Below, one piece after another: positions 1-6,875 of a stretch of 32,221 bases of DNA (its first letter is position 1; each line of letters opens with the position of its first letter). The notes under the pieces are model-generated. The model had not been told where the DNA came from. It ran no database searches and saw nothing but the letters and a program-made list of their open reading frames with translations. The translations under genes and the position numbers were made by a program. Origin of the DNA: a virus. The stretch is from the IMG/VR virus record IMGVR_UViG_3300025115_000038, positions 1-32,221 of that record, one strand, 5' to 3'.

Positions 1-2
1 GC

Positions 3-215
3 CGTGAATGGTCGGCACTAGATGCCCTAGAGGACCTTATGCAGGACATTAAGGCGGGAAAATATAATCCCTCTAGTCTATGTATCCACTTCTGGGAGAA
101 AAACGAGGACGGGTCTAGGACGCATCACTACCAAGTCGCAGGGCTTACTTTTCCCGAACACATAGCACTACTTGCTACCGCTCAACATCGAGTAATCACC
201 GAATGGCATGAATAA
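3..215 (+). CDS. Partial hypothetical protein (C-terminal 70 residues)
   Basis: An open frame enters from the left edge (first complete codon at 3) and ends with TAA at 213-215. The visible part begins REWSALDALEDLMQDIKAG and ends QHRVITEWHE. It looks like a small soluble alpha/beta protein, with no recognised motif. Its TAA overlaps an ATG (TAATG at 213-217), the same junction type used elsewhere in the window, which supports it as a real gene of the same + strand operon. The start is outside the window and its function is unknown. Confidence 0.6.
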   Translation, partial: REWSALDALEDLMQDIKAGKYNPSSLCIHFWEKNEDGSRTHHYQVAGLTFPEHIALLATAQHRVITEWHE

Positions 216-250
216 TGAGCGACAGGAAATGTCACAAAGAGGAGGAAGGG

Positions 251-571
251 ATGATGCAAACCTACATAGACGATAAAGCCGCCTACAGACTTAACAAGAT
301 TTACGAATCCGCTGGAGGGGAAGGGATGAAACCTAGAGTAATACATTACAGAATGAAATTGTATCCAGATGGTATGCCAGAAGCCGAAATCGACAGGGCT
401 ATGGAGTGGGTGGTGGAGTATTTGAGGGAAGAAGAAGCAATCCAAGACCAATATTCCCAATACGATGACCATCGCGTGGCATTTGCGCACGAAAACATGA
501 ATCGTAAGTTTGATGTTTGTATCCGCTATCTTGAGAAGGTCGAGGCAGAATTGGAGGTAAGTAATGGATGA
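251..571 (+). CDS. Hypothetical protein, 106 aa, early operon
   Basis: I chose the ATG at 251 because AGGAGG (240-245) lies five bases upstream. The in-frame ATG at 215, which overlaps the previous stop, has no Shine-Dalgarno and would add 12 residues. The protein is charged and helical, with a run of Glu (VEYLREEEA) and no membrane segment or catalytic motif that I recognise. Its end overlaps the next gene by 8 bases. Function unknown. Position in the + strand operon ending in a resolvase suggests an early accessory or DNA-metabolism role, but this is inference only. Confidence 0.65.
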   Translation: MMQTYIDDKAAYRLNKIYESAGGEGMKPRVIHYRMKLYPDGMPEAEIDRAMEWVVEYLREEEAIQDQYSQYDDHRVAFAHENMNRKFDVCIRYLEKVEAELEVSNG

Positions 572-830
572 ACTGATGAGCATACTTCTCAATGCACAAG
601 TGAAAGGTATGGAGGATTTGCTTTCAGAAGATTTAATGCCCTTGTGGAAGTCATTAACGTCGTATGTTATTAAGCGCGAAAGCCAAACCCGCATCAAAGG
701 CTTGAAAGAGGCGGTGGAGATTGCAAGCAAAACATTTACAGCTTGTAGTAAAAATCCAACGAGTATGCCGTGCAACAAAATAGTAGCCAAGGCCATCGAA
801 GCCAGAATCAAAGAACTGGAGGGGGAATGA
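564..830 (+). CDS. Hypothetical protein, first of three tandem paralogues
   Basis: The ATG at 564 follows GGAGGT (553-558). The 88-residue product has a unique N-terminal half (MDELMSILLNAQVKG) and a C-terminal half built of two conserved segments, RIKGLKEAVEI and AKAIEARIKELEGE, separated by a variable linker. The same segments recur in the next two genes. They read as short amphipathic helices, perhaps an oligomerisation or partner-binding hairpin. The TGA overlaps the next ATG (ATGA at 827-830), and the Shine-Dalgarno for that gene lies inside this coding sequence. No function can be assigned. Confidence 0.65.
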   Translation: MDELMSILLNAQVKGMEDLLSEDLMPLWKSLTSYVIKRESQTRIKGLKEAVEIASKTFTACSKNPTSMPCNKIVAKAIEARIKELEGE

Positions 831-1033
831 AACGAGCATGGGATGGTGTACTGGAGGATGTACCCTTAACTGTTAGTGATAAAGCAGGTGACATTAACAG
901 GCCTCATACCCGCATCGAAGGTTTGAAGGAGGCGGTAGGAATCATAGAGAGATTGAGGGAGGAACAATCGCCCAACTATTATTTAATTACGGAAGCCATC
1001 GAAACCAGAATCAAAGAATTGGAGGGGGAATGA
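827..1033 (+). CDS. Hypothetical protein, second of three tandem paralogues
   Basis: I start this gene at ATG 827, which overlaps the previous TGA as ATGA and is preceded by GGAGGGGG (818-825). A longer frame opening at 770 would ignore that signal. The 68-residue product has its own N-terminus (MKRAWDGVLEDVPL) followed by the shared module RIEGLKEAVGI...AIETRIKELEGE. The last 39 bases differ from the equivalent 39 bases of the preceding gene at only two positions. Function unknown; duplication from a neighbour is clear. Confidence 0.65.
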   Translation: MKRAWDGVLEDVPLTVSDKAGDINRPHTRIEGLKEAVGIIERLREEQSPNYYLITEAIETRIKELEGE

Positions 1034-1260
1034 AGTATTGCGATAAATGCGAACACGCAGATTTCAATAAGATTGATAAATTTAATTGTACAATAGCGAA
1101 GTGTCCTCTGCTTATTCGCATCGAAGGTTTGAAAGAGGCGGTGGAGATTGTAAAGGAGATAGAAGAAAATCATGGCGGGCATGTTGACTATCGGGAAGAT
1201 ACGGCACGGATAATACGTAAGGAGCTGGAAACCAGAATCAAGGGGGTTGAGGATGAATAG
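1030..1260 (+). CDS. Hypothetical protein with Cys-rich N-terminus, third tandem paralogue
   Basis: It starts at ATG 1030, overlapping the previous stop as ATGA, with the duplicated GGAGGGGG just upstream. The 76-residue product opens with MKYCDKCEHADFNK and has further Cys near residues 20 and 25 (NCTIAKCP). This gives a CxxC...CxxxxC pattern that could bind zinc, although the spacing is not diagnostic. The C-terminal half is the shared module (RIEGLKEAVEIV...ELETRIKGVEDE), with a longer linker than in its two upstream relatives. Function unknown. Confidence 0.65.
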   Translation: MKYCDKCEHADFNKIDKFNCTIAKCPLLIRIEGLKEAVEIVKEIEENHGGHVDYREDTARIIRKELETRIKGVEDE

Positions 1261-1486
1261 AGAAACAGTAAAACGGATTATTAGAAATGGGAATTTTACA
1301 ATATCGTATCACGATAACGGATGCTGTACTATTTATAAAGGTAAACACGACATAGCGAATATGAGTTGCGATGAAGTAGATGCTTTAGATGCCCTTGAAA
1401 TGTTTGAAGGTGAACCTGATGGGTACTATACCACCGATGTTGAACTATTAGTAGAAGCACTTGGCGGAGTATTACATACCATTTAA
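1253..1486 (+). CDS. Hypothetical protein, 77 aa
   Basis: The ATG at 1253 overlaps the end of the previous gene (stop at 1258-1260). A TTG two codons upstream is in frame, but the ATG is the better start and gives the N-terminus MNRETVKRIIRNGNF, similar to the MNRDDV starts of the next two genes. The product is acidic, with a beta-like middle (FTISYHDNGCCTIYKG) and a helical C-terminus. No domain is recognised and no membrane segment is seen. It is followed closely by a gene with a GGAGGGCT-type ribosome binding site. Confidence 0.6.
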   Translation: MNRETVKRIIRNGNFTISYHDNGCCTIYKGKHDIANMSCDEVDALDALEMFEGEPDGYYTTDVELLVEALGGVLHTI

Positions 1487-1496
1487 GGAGGGCTAA

Positions 1497-1838
1497 ATGA
1501 ACAGAGATGATGTGGTGAGGGTGTTAGGTCAATACTACACAAAAGAATGGGCAGAAAAACTAACCGACGAAATCATGGCTCCTGATAAGAAAGAATATAA
1601 GATAGAGTGGGAGGAGAGGCTGTCTAGGCAGTTCGTCATCCTATTAACTTCTGACGACGACATCAATGTGATGTTTCATGTGATGGGCGAGGTAAAAGAC
1701 TTCTTCCGCTCCGAGCTTAAAGCGTTGAAGGATGATATAATCAGCTATATTGAACATGGTACAAACCTTACCGAACGTGAAGGCCAGAGGATAACTGTGC
1801 TTTTGGATGAAGCCTTTAAGAAAAGGGGGATTTTATGA
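1497..1838 (+). CDS. Hypothetical protein, MNRDDV paralogue A (113 aa)
   Basis: The ATG at 1497 follows AGGAGG (1486-1491). The protein is charged and mostly helical. It shares three segments with the next gene: the N-terminus MNRDDVVR, the middle KKEYKIEWEERL, and the C-terminal DFFRSELKALKDDI, with a similar end (EAFKKRG). Between these segments the two proteins differ. The stop overlaps the next start (ATGA at 1835-1838). No catalytic motif is evident. The pair looks like a mosaic duplication. Confidence 0.65.
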   Translation: MNRDDVVRVLGQYYTKEWAEKLTDEIMAPDKKEYKIEWEERLSRQFVILLTSDDDINVMFHVMGEVKDFFRSELKALKDDIISYIEHGTNLTEREGQRITVLLDEAFKKRGIL

Positions 1839-2247
1839 ACAGAGATGATGTACTGCGGGCGTTGTATCGGTATATAGACGGCCATGAATTGGGCGATGCT
1901 GCCGATGCTATCATGGCTCTTGATAAGAAAGAATCTGACCATGGTATGAGATGTGAGTTGACTATGGAACTTGATAAGAAAGAAGATAAGCCAGCTATAT
2001 TTCTAAATTTCGATAAATTAAATCATGCTGTAAATGAATGTAAAAAACACAACACAAGCGGATATTCTTTTACTGAATACGAAAGACTGGACAAACCAGA
2101 ATATAAGATAGAGTGGGAGGAGAGGTTTCAGGATATGAGCAATAAGTATAAAATGGCCATCAGAATAGACGTTGTTGAAGATGGAATATTAAATGGTCAT
2201 AAGCTAATGATAGACTTCTTCCGTTCCGAGCTTAAAGCGTTGAAGGA
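1592..2247 (+). repeat. Direct repeats shared by the two MNRDDV genes
   Basis: A 28-base block is identical at 1592-1619 and 2098-2125 (encoding EYKIEWEER). A 35-base block at 1698-1732 and 2213-2247 differs at one base (encoding DFFRSELKALK). The first 17 bases of both genes (1497 and 1835) are also the same. Such near-identity at DNA level, separated by unrelated sequence, points to recent duplication or recombination rather than protein-level constraint. Confidence 0.8.
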
Positions 2248-2332
2248 GGAGATAACAACAGAGCTTATATGCCGACCTGAAGATAGCGAAACAAACATTG
2301 TTCGTGAAGCCTTTAGGAAACGGGGGGTATGA
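1835..2332 (+). CDS. Hypothetical protein, MNRDDV paralogue B (165 aa)
   Basis: It starts at ATG 1835, overlapping the previous stop. It shares the beginning, middle and end of the preceding protein but carries about 50 additional residues (from LDKKESDHGM to YERLDKPE). Inside this insert the LDKKE motif occurs again (LDKKES, then LDKKEDK), matching a 15-base exact direct repeat at 1919-1933 and 1970-1984. No known fold or catalytic residues are visible. Copying and internal repeat expansion are evident from the DNA. Confidence 0.65.
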   Translation: MNRDDVLRALYRYIDGHELGDAADAIMALDKKESDHGMRCELTMELDKKEDKPAIFLNFDKLNHAVNECKKHNTSGYSFTEYERLDKPEYKIEWEERFQDMSNKYKMAIRIDVVEDGILNGHKLMIDFFRSELKALKEEITTELICRPEDSETNIVREAFRKRGV

Positions 2333-2333
2333 T

Positions 2334-2561
2334 ATGTGTACATATGGATATGGTGGAAGTTCACAGTCAGAAGATTGGTATCTTAAGAACGAATACAGAA
2401 CCATTCCGCTTGCCGGAGGGAATGTAAAGCTGCTTATTGGAGATAAAGAACACATAAGAATTGTACATGAAAGAGGAGCAATAGACTTTACACAAAAAGA
2501 ATTTCAAGTGTTTATAGAAAAGATTGGTAAAACCATAGGGGGAGGAAATGCCGAAGCCTAA
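2334..2561 (+). CDS. Hypothetical protein, 75 aa
   Basis: I place the start at ATG 2334, five bases after a GGGGGG run (2322-2327). A frame opening at 2298 would begin inside the previous gene without a ribosome binding site. The product starts MCTYGYGGSSQSEDWYL and looks like a small beta-rich protein ending in a helix (FIEKIGKTIGGG). No family is recognised. It overlaps the next gene by 14 bases. Confidence 0.55.
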   Translation: MCTYGYGGSSQSEDWYLKNEYRTIPLAGGNVKLLIGDKEHIRIVHERGAIDFTQKEFQVFIEKIGKTIGGGNAEA

Positions 2562-2757
2562 AACTCCAGAGGAAATACAAGCTATGGACGATAGGATTAA
2601 AAGGCTACGAAAATCTGTGTGTCATTACCCATCTGTACGAGAGTTCGCCAGCATACATCGTCAACCACCCGCAAAGATTTTAAACATGCTTAACGGGATG
2701 CTAACCATAAACGAAGATTGGCTACAGGTCATAGAAAGATACGAGGAGATGAAATGA
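2548..2757 (+). CDS. Hypothetical protein, possible small DNA-binding protein
   Basis: The ATG at 2548 follows a GGGGGAGG site. The 69-residue basic helical product includes a stretch (YPSVREFASIHRQPPAKIL) that reads like a helix-turn-helix: an initial helix, a short turn, then a second helix after Pro-Pro. That reading is tentative. The gene ends at 2757 within the ATGA that starts the resolvase gene, so the two are translationally coupled. A regulatory or DNA-metabolism role would suit the context but is not shown. Confidence 0.55.
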   Translation: MPKPKTPEEIQAMDDRIKRLRKSVCHYPSVREFASIHRQPPAKILNMLNGMLTINEDWLQVIERYEEMK

Positions 2758-3125
2758 GGTTCGTTATAAAAGGACAAATATCAGGCGGGAAAAATCAAAT
2801 GGGAGTTACGCGGAATGGTATACATTATCCAAAGAAGAACTTCTCGGAATGGAGACTTAATACAGAGTATCAACTCAAACAGCAGATGAAGAAAATGCCG
2901 GAGTTCTCTACCATCAACCAACCTGTCAACGCTATCTTTAATTACATCGCAGGGGACAACAGGCGCAGAGATGCTACCGCTATCCTTGATGCCGTCTTTC
3001 ATGTCCTAGAACGTATGGGAATCGTGGAAGACGATAGGCTTATAGGTGGAGAGGGCAAGACCCTGACGTTTAACTTCATCAAGGTAGATAAAAAGTGTCC
3101 CTCTCTGGAGGTTATTCTGGAATAA
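2754..3125 (+). CDS. rusA: RusA-family Holliday junction resolvase-like endonuclease
   Basis: RusA proteins are small dimeric Mg-dependent nucleases that resolve Holliday junctions. Phages use them in recombination or to trim branched DNA before packaging. The family core is visible: GDNRRRDATAIL (residues 67-78) followed by GIVEDDRLI (89-97), giving Asp73, Asp79 and Asp93/94. The usual RRDxDN is here RRDATA, so the second Asp and the Asn of the classic motif are missing. I start at ATG 2754, which overlaps the previous stop and has GAGGAG just upstream; this gives 123 residues, a normal length. The 3' end overlaps the convergent o-spanin gene by 14 bases. Confidence 0.85.
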   Translation: MRFVIKGQISGGKNQMGVTRNGIHYPKKNFSEWRLNTEYQLKQQMKKMPEFSTINQPVNAIFNYIAGDNRRRDATAILDAVFHVLERMGIVEDDRLIGGEGKTLTFNFIKVDKKCPSLEVILE

Positions 3126-3393
3126 AGCACGGAGCAATCTCATACGCCCGAAGCTGATAGATAAGGCAGGTCTGTATATCCATCTCAAGCTCGATGTCGA
3201 GATGCTCCATCTTCCTCTCGTCAAAGGTGCGGTATGGCTCGTATTCAGGGCATACGCTTTTGGGTCTTTGCCATTTCGGACATGACCTTACGCAACCTGT
3301 TACGAACAGACTCACGAGCAATACCGCACTCATCGAGAATCCTATCAACGTCCTTGTTATATTGTTCCTTTTGTTCACTGTACTTTTTACCAA
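3112..3393 (-). CDS. o-spanin (Rz1-like outer-membrane lipoprotein)
   Basis: In Gram-negative hosts the o-spanin is an outer-membrane lipoprotein that joins the inner-membrane i-spanin to fuse the membranes at lysis. The product has a hydrophobic segment (SAVLLVSLFVTGC) ending in a lipobox VTG|C at residue 34, and a Cys/Pro-containing mature part of about 60 residues. It begins inside the i-spanin gene in another frame and extends past its end, the classic overlapping Rz/Rz1 layout. The start is uncertain. The frame opens with TTG at 3393, giving a positively charged leader. An ATG at 3333 with AGGA six bases upstream would give a very short uncharged signal. Confidence 0.7.
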   Translation of the reverse strand: MVKSTVNKRNNITRTLIGFSMSAVLLVSLFVTGCVRSCPKWQRPKSVCPEYEPYRTFDERKMEHLDIELEMDIQTCLIYQLRAYEIAPCFIPE

Positions 3394-3463
3394 CTGTTTT
3401 TAGTTCCTTGCTGAACAGGAAAACCAACAAGGCGATGATACCTATGGCTAGTAGATAATCCAT
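3245..3463 (-). CDS. i-spanin (Rz-like)
   Basis: The 72-residue protein has one N-terminal transmembrane helix (YLLAIGIIALLVFLF, residues 3-17) followed by a charged coiled-coil (KELKTVGKKYSEQKEQ onwards). This is the expected layout for an inner-membrane spanin subunit with a periplasmic coiled coil. It is short for the family. The ATG overlaps the holin TAA (TAATG at 3461-3465), so translation is probably coupled. It overlaps the o-spanin frame for 149 bases. The sequence alone gives no family match; the call rests on topology and lysis-cassette position. Confidence 0.7.
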   Translation of the reverse strand: MDYLLAIGIIALLVFLFSKELKTVGKKYSEQKEQYNKDVDRILDECGIARESVRNRLRKVMSEMAKTQKRMP

Positions 3464-3642
3464 TATTTCTTCGCCAATCCTCTTGATATAGCATAGGCGG
3501 TTTCAGATACACCTACGATTATAGCCGCTACCTGACCATCTAGGATTCCACCTACTGCGGCAAGTAACGCAGCTACCGAAGCCAAAGTCGTAGCCCAAAA
3601 CTCAGATGTGCGCCACCCACTCTTTACTATCTTCTCTGCCAT
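3463..3642 (-). CDS. Putative holin, two transmembrane segments
   Basis: I choose ATG 3642 because AAAGGAGG lies five bases upstream; a longer frame from 3660 would have that ribosome binding site inside it. The 59-residue product has a short basic N-terminus, a hydrophobic segment (FWATTLASVAALLAAVGGIL), a short polar turn (DGQ), a second hydrophobic segment (VAAIIVGVSETAYAI) and a basic tail (SRGLAKK). This fits a small class II-like holin that forms inner-membrane lesions and lets the endolysin out. It lies between the endopeptidase and the spanins. Confidence 0.75.
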   Translation of the reverse strand: MAEKIVKSGWRTSEFWATTLASVAALLAAVGGILDGQVAAIIVGVSETAYAISRGLAKK

Positions 3643-3653
3643 GACTGCCTCCT

Positions 3654-4028
3654 TTACCATCTGGATATGTGTCCTCTTGTATCATAATGAACAAAAGAAT
3701 TATATAAACCAAGACCGCCTCTAGGAATTATATTCGCCCTTTGAAGCCTGTCTATGAATTCATATAGCTTCTTAATTCCCATGCCTTCTAGCTTTATATC
3801 GCAAGCTATGCCGTCCATGTGCTTAGAACGAGAAGCACCTCCGACTTTCTTGTTCCATTCAGGAGTTCTATAGCCAGAAAAGATTGTCATAGGTTTACCA
3901 GTTGCAGCCCTTATTATCTCAAGTGCTTCACACAAAGGTCTTAACCTAGATTCTATCCATGTAGCAGGATAAGCAGTACCATCTTCGCAATCGAATTCTT
4001 GTCTTGTAAAGTGTGTGGTTATATTCAT
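3654..4028 (-). CDS. Peptidase M15-family endolysin (M15A / M15_3-like)
   Basis: This zinc metallopeptidase is expected to cut peptidoglycan cross-links as the phage endolysin. The 124-residue protein contains the family signatures: SGYRTPEWN (51-59), SKHMDGIACD (68-77) with zinc ligands His70 and Asp77, and FVHYD (112-116) with His114. There is no signal peptide, so export would need the adjacent holin. Its length is typical of a single-domain M15 endolysin. It starts three bases after the end of the 944-residue virion gene. Its stop precedes the holin start by 11 bases. Confidence 0.88.
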   Translation of the reverse strand: MNITTHFTRQEFDCEDGTAYPATWIESRLRPLCEALEIIRAATGKPMTIFSGYRTPEWNKKVGGASRSKHMDGIACDIKLEGMGIKKLYEFIDRLQRANIIPRGGLGLYNSFVHYDTRGHISRW

Positions 4029-4030
4029 CT

Positions 4031-6865
4031 TTATTCTTTAACCCCCATTAACTTCATAAGTTCAGTTAAGTATCCATCTTTGGTCATTCTAAATATACCT
4101 TGAGCAACTGCATCTGGCATTTTTTCTTTCTTAAAAATCTTTCTGACTCTATCTCCTTCTGTATAAACTTTAGTAGCTGGTATTCCTCTTGCTGCTTCTT
4201 TTATTCCTGCTGGCAAGCCTCTATATCCAGCCGTTTTGATTGCGCCAGTAACAGAAGGAAGCGGAGTCTGTGGCATAGCAGATGGAATTGTTGATAAAGG
4301 ATGTACTTCTCCCATGTCATACCCAGTTAAAAACTTTACGGCTGTTATATAGGCCATTGGTACAGCTATTCTTTTAACTAGCTGTTCGTAGTTCTCACCT
4401 TTTACATCACCAATAACTCTCACAAGCTGGTTTCTTCCCCAAGTTGTAAAAGGAATTAGTTTTGTAAAATCTCCTCTGAGAAGTTCGGGTTTGTTTATAA
4501 TCCCGTAATCAAAGTTAATTCGTCTTGAAAATATTACACCAGCAAGTCTAGCCGCAGCTTCTTGTCCTTCGTTTTGTAAAGTCTTTTGAATCAAGACTCT
4601 CTCAGCAGGTAATAAATGTTCAATCGTTCTATGAAGTTCTCTACCAGTAGCATCTTGTAATGAACTTTTTGTTTTTAAATATCCAGCAAGAAAAGCTGTT
4701 TGTCTATTTGTCATGTCTAGATTGGTAAATACTTTCATTCCATGCTTACCAGCCCATCCAAGTATATCTGTAAGTTCTTTAATCCAAGCACGTTGAGGTG
4801 AAGCTAGCCCTGTTCCTGCTACGTCTAGTATTTCTGCCCTTAGTTGTGGCGAAACTTCTTCTAGAAGATTTTTATAGGTACCTTTTAAATATTCTTTCCT
4901 ACCTATCTGAATCCACTTCCAACCAGTTTCACCAGCGCCAACCATATCTGGCTGTAAAGGCTGCTTAATGAAAATTGTTTTTGGGTTCATTCCTATAAAT
5001 GCTTTATACATCAATTCGTTTGCACCTCTAAACAAATCCTCTGCAAGTGTAGGCTTTAATCCCATACCTTTTAAAAGGTCATCTACTTCCTCAGCAGCCA
5101 TACCAGCTAGCTTTTCGGCAGTTATCTTTCTTACATAGGTCATGTCCTTTACACCAAGAGCCTTGGCAGCTGCATCTTCAAGGCTCTTCGCTTCTATATC
5201 AAGACCCAAAGCCTTTAGCTTCCATATCATCTTCTGATATTGTGGCAGTGTATCTTTGAATCCAACAGCATTACCAACTTCAGAGGAATAGTAATCTATT
5301 ATATCTACAAAATCTCTATTAGCTAGTTTTTTTGCTCTGTCTTTATTCCCAGTTAGTATTCTTTCTTTAGCAACATCTGCTTCAGACCTACCTAACAGCT
5401 TTTCAGATATAGTTTTTGCAGGTTTGTCTTTAAACTCCATGATTCTATTTTTCGGTATTTTCCCAAGCCTTGTTACATATCTCTTCATATTTCCAGAATC
5501 TTTAAACACTTTAGGATAATCCCTGAACACAGAATCAAAAACTTTCCTAATAGCAGAAAGTTCGTTAAATATTTCACCTTCTGGTATGCTTGATTTATAT
5601 CCTAAATTTGTTAATTTCTCAGCCCACTTTTTATAATCGTAAGCATTTATATATTCCTTTCCAGGAATAACTAATTTGCTTGGATTAAAAAATGGGTTGA
5701 AGTTTGGATTTGTAGGGTCGCCTTCTATATAATACATAAGTTCAGTTATGTCGTTGTTTGATAGCCCCATCTTTTTCAGCTTCTTTATATGAGGTTCAAA
5801 CATTGTGAATATTTTATTCTTTATATTTTTAGCATCTTGGTTGCCTAATATTAACTTATGTACATTTTCATAAACTCTTACAATTCCTTTTGTTTTTGTA
5901 TCTAGCTTATCAGCAAATTCAAGCGTGTTAGTAAAAATCTTACTCAATAAAGATTGAGGTTCTATAAGTTCAGTTCTTACGCCAAGAGCTTCTGCCATAT
6001 CCCTAAAAGGTTTGGCGTTTAATTCATCTATATTAAGAAGCCTTTGTTTAATTTGTAAATCAACAACGGGGTCTTGGCTTAACTTTGTGAAAATATCGTG
6101 TGCACTTCTGTCTGGTTTGTCTATCCATTTTATAAAATCGTTTCTTGTTTTTAAATCAAAGCCTCTTTGATTTAATGCTTCATGTAATTCAAAATCAAAC
6201 TCACCTGAGTTCTTTCTTTTATTAACTTCTGCCGCAATTCGTTGGGTTCTTCTTTCAGCAGCTTCCATTCGCCTTAACTGTTTTTTATCTGCTTTAAATT
6301 GGCTTTTCTTTTTATTTGCTATAACCTTCTTTGCCAATTGACCATACCCTGCTCTTATAGCTTCAGACGCACCAGAAAAAGCAGCAAACGAAAGACCTGT
6401 AGTTAAAGCATTTTTTAACCTAGATTCATCTTCTTCTGCCTTAGATAGAAAACCCGTGCCAGCACCAATACCAGCCTGACCAGCAATCCTAGAAACAACT
6501 GTCTTACCTGCATATCCAGCAGCTTTAAGACCTTTGCCAGCTAAACCAAAAGGCAATAAATTACCTGCTATTTGACCTGCAAATCTAGCTATATTATCAG
6601 ATGTATGTTCGTTTTCATATTCTGTATTTGGATTTATATAACCAAGAGTAGCAGATTCAACAACTCCTTCGGCAGCGGCACGATTCATTCTACCTATTCT
6701 ATCATCTTCTTCTGGCTTGAAAAGTAACCTACTTGGGAGCGCAGTTGCAGGATTAAGCATTAGCATTTTATCCAATGCTTTAGATAAAAAACCTCTCTGC
6801 TTTCTCAATGGATGTTCTTCTTGTTCTTCATCTGGCGTTTGAAATACACCCGATAAATCTTCCAT
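4031..6865 (-). CDS. Large internal virion / DNA-ejection protein candidate (944 aa)
   Basis: It is the longest gene in the window and the last structural gene before lysis. The protein has a charged N-terminus, a Gly/Ala-rich hydrophobic stretch at about residues 100-170 (AGQIAGNLLPFGLAGKG...), a Lys/Arg-rich coiled segment near 175-215, and a long helical body. The C-terminal third (DMTNRQTAFLAGYL, then FTTWGRNQLVRVIGDVKGEN) resembles conserved regions of phage 'polyvalent protein-associated' domains found in ejected proteins. No lytic transglycosylase or polymerase motif is seen. By position it is comparable to the large internal virion proteins of short-tailed phages. Function is inferred. 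Confidence 0.6.
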   Translation of the reverse strand: MEDLSGVFQTPDEEQEEHPLRKQRGFLSKALDKMLMLNPATALPSRLLFKPEEDDRIGRMNRAAAEGVVESATLGYINPNTEYENEHTSDNIARFAGQIAGNLLPFGLAGKGLKAAGYAGKTVVSRIAGQAGIGAGTGFLSKAEEDESRLKNALTTGLSFAAFSGASEAIRAGYGQLAKKVIANKKKSQFKADKKQLRRMEAAERRTQRIAAEVNKRKNSGEFDFELHEALNQRGFDLKTRNDFIKWIDKPDRSAHDIFTKLSQDPVVDLQIKQRLLNIDELNAKPFRDMAEALGVRTELIEPQSLLSKIFTNTLEFADKLDTKTKGIVRVYENVHKLILGNQDAKNIKNKIFTMFEPHIKKLKKMGLSNNDITELMYYIEGDPTNPNFNPFFNPSKLVIPGKEYINAYDYKKWAEKLTNLGYKSSIPEGEIFNELSAIRKVFDSVFRDYPKVFKDSGNMKRYVTRLGKIPKNRIMEFKDKPAKTISEKLLGRSEADVAKERILTGNKDRAKKLANRDFVDIIDYYSSEVGNAVGFKDTLPQYQKMIWKLKALGLDIEAKSLEDAAAKALGVKDMTYVRKITAEKLAGMAAEEVDDLLKGMGLKPTLAEDLFRGANELMYKAFIGMNPKTIFIKQPLQPDMVGAGETGWKWIQIGRKEYLKGTYKNLLEEVSPQLRAEILDVAGTGLASPQRAWIKELTDILGWAGKHGMKVFTNLDMTNRQTAFLAGYLKTKSSLQDATGRELHRTIEHLLPAERVLIQKTLQNEGQEAAARLAGVIFSRRINFDYGIINKPELLRGDFTKLIPFTTWGRNQLVRVIGDVKGENYEQLVKRIAVPMAYITAVKFLTGYDMGEVHPLSTIPSAMPQTPLPSVTGAIKTAGYRGLPAGIKEAARGIPATKVYTEGDRVRKIFKKEKMPDAVAQGIFRMTKDGYLTELMKLMGVKE

Positions 6866-6875
6866 TGTTTTTCCT

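Larger units (their letters stand above)
690..1260 (+). repeat. Three-copy coding repeat carrying the coupling signal
   Basis: Two blocks recur in order in three adjacent genes. Block 1 lies at 690-723, 911-944 and 1117-1150 and encodes RI[KE]GLKEAV. Block 2 lies at 792-830, 995-1033 and 1222-1260 (39 bases each) and encodes the common C-terminus plus, in the first two copies, the ribosome binding site and the ATGA stop-start overlap for the next gene. Copies 1 and 2 of block 2 differ at two of 39 bases. The linkers between blocks and the 5' parts of each gene are unrelated. Confidence 0.8.

Noticed and set aside
182-811. 209-codon frame on the - strand across the first early genes
   Set aside because: It lies antisense to three well-supported + strand genes with ribosome binding sites, has no such site of its own, and its hydrophobic, low-complexity product is typical of an antisense shadow.
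3095-3125. Bidirectional terminator between the convergent operons
   Set aside because: Only a 4-bp stem (CCTC/GAGG) is present and no T run follows.
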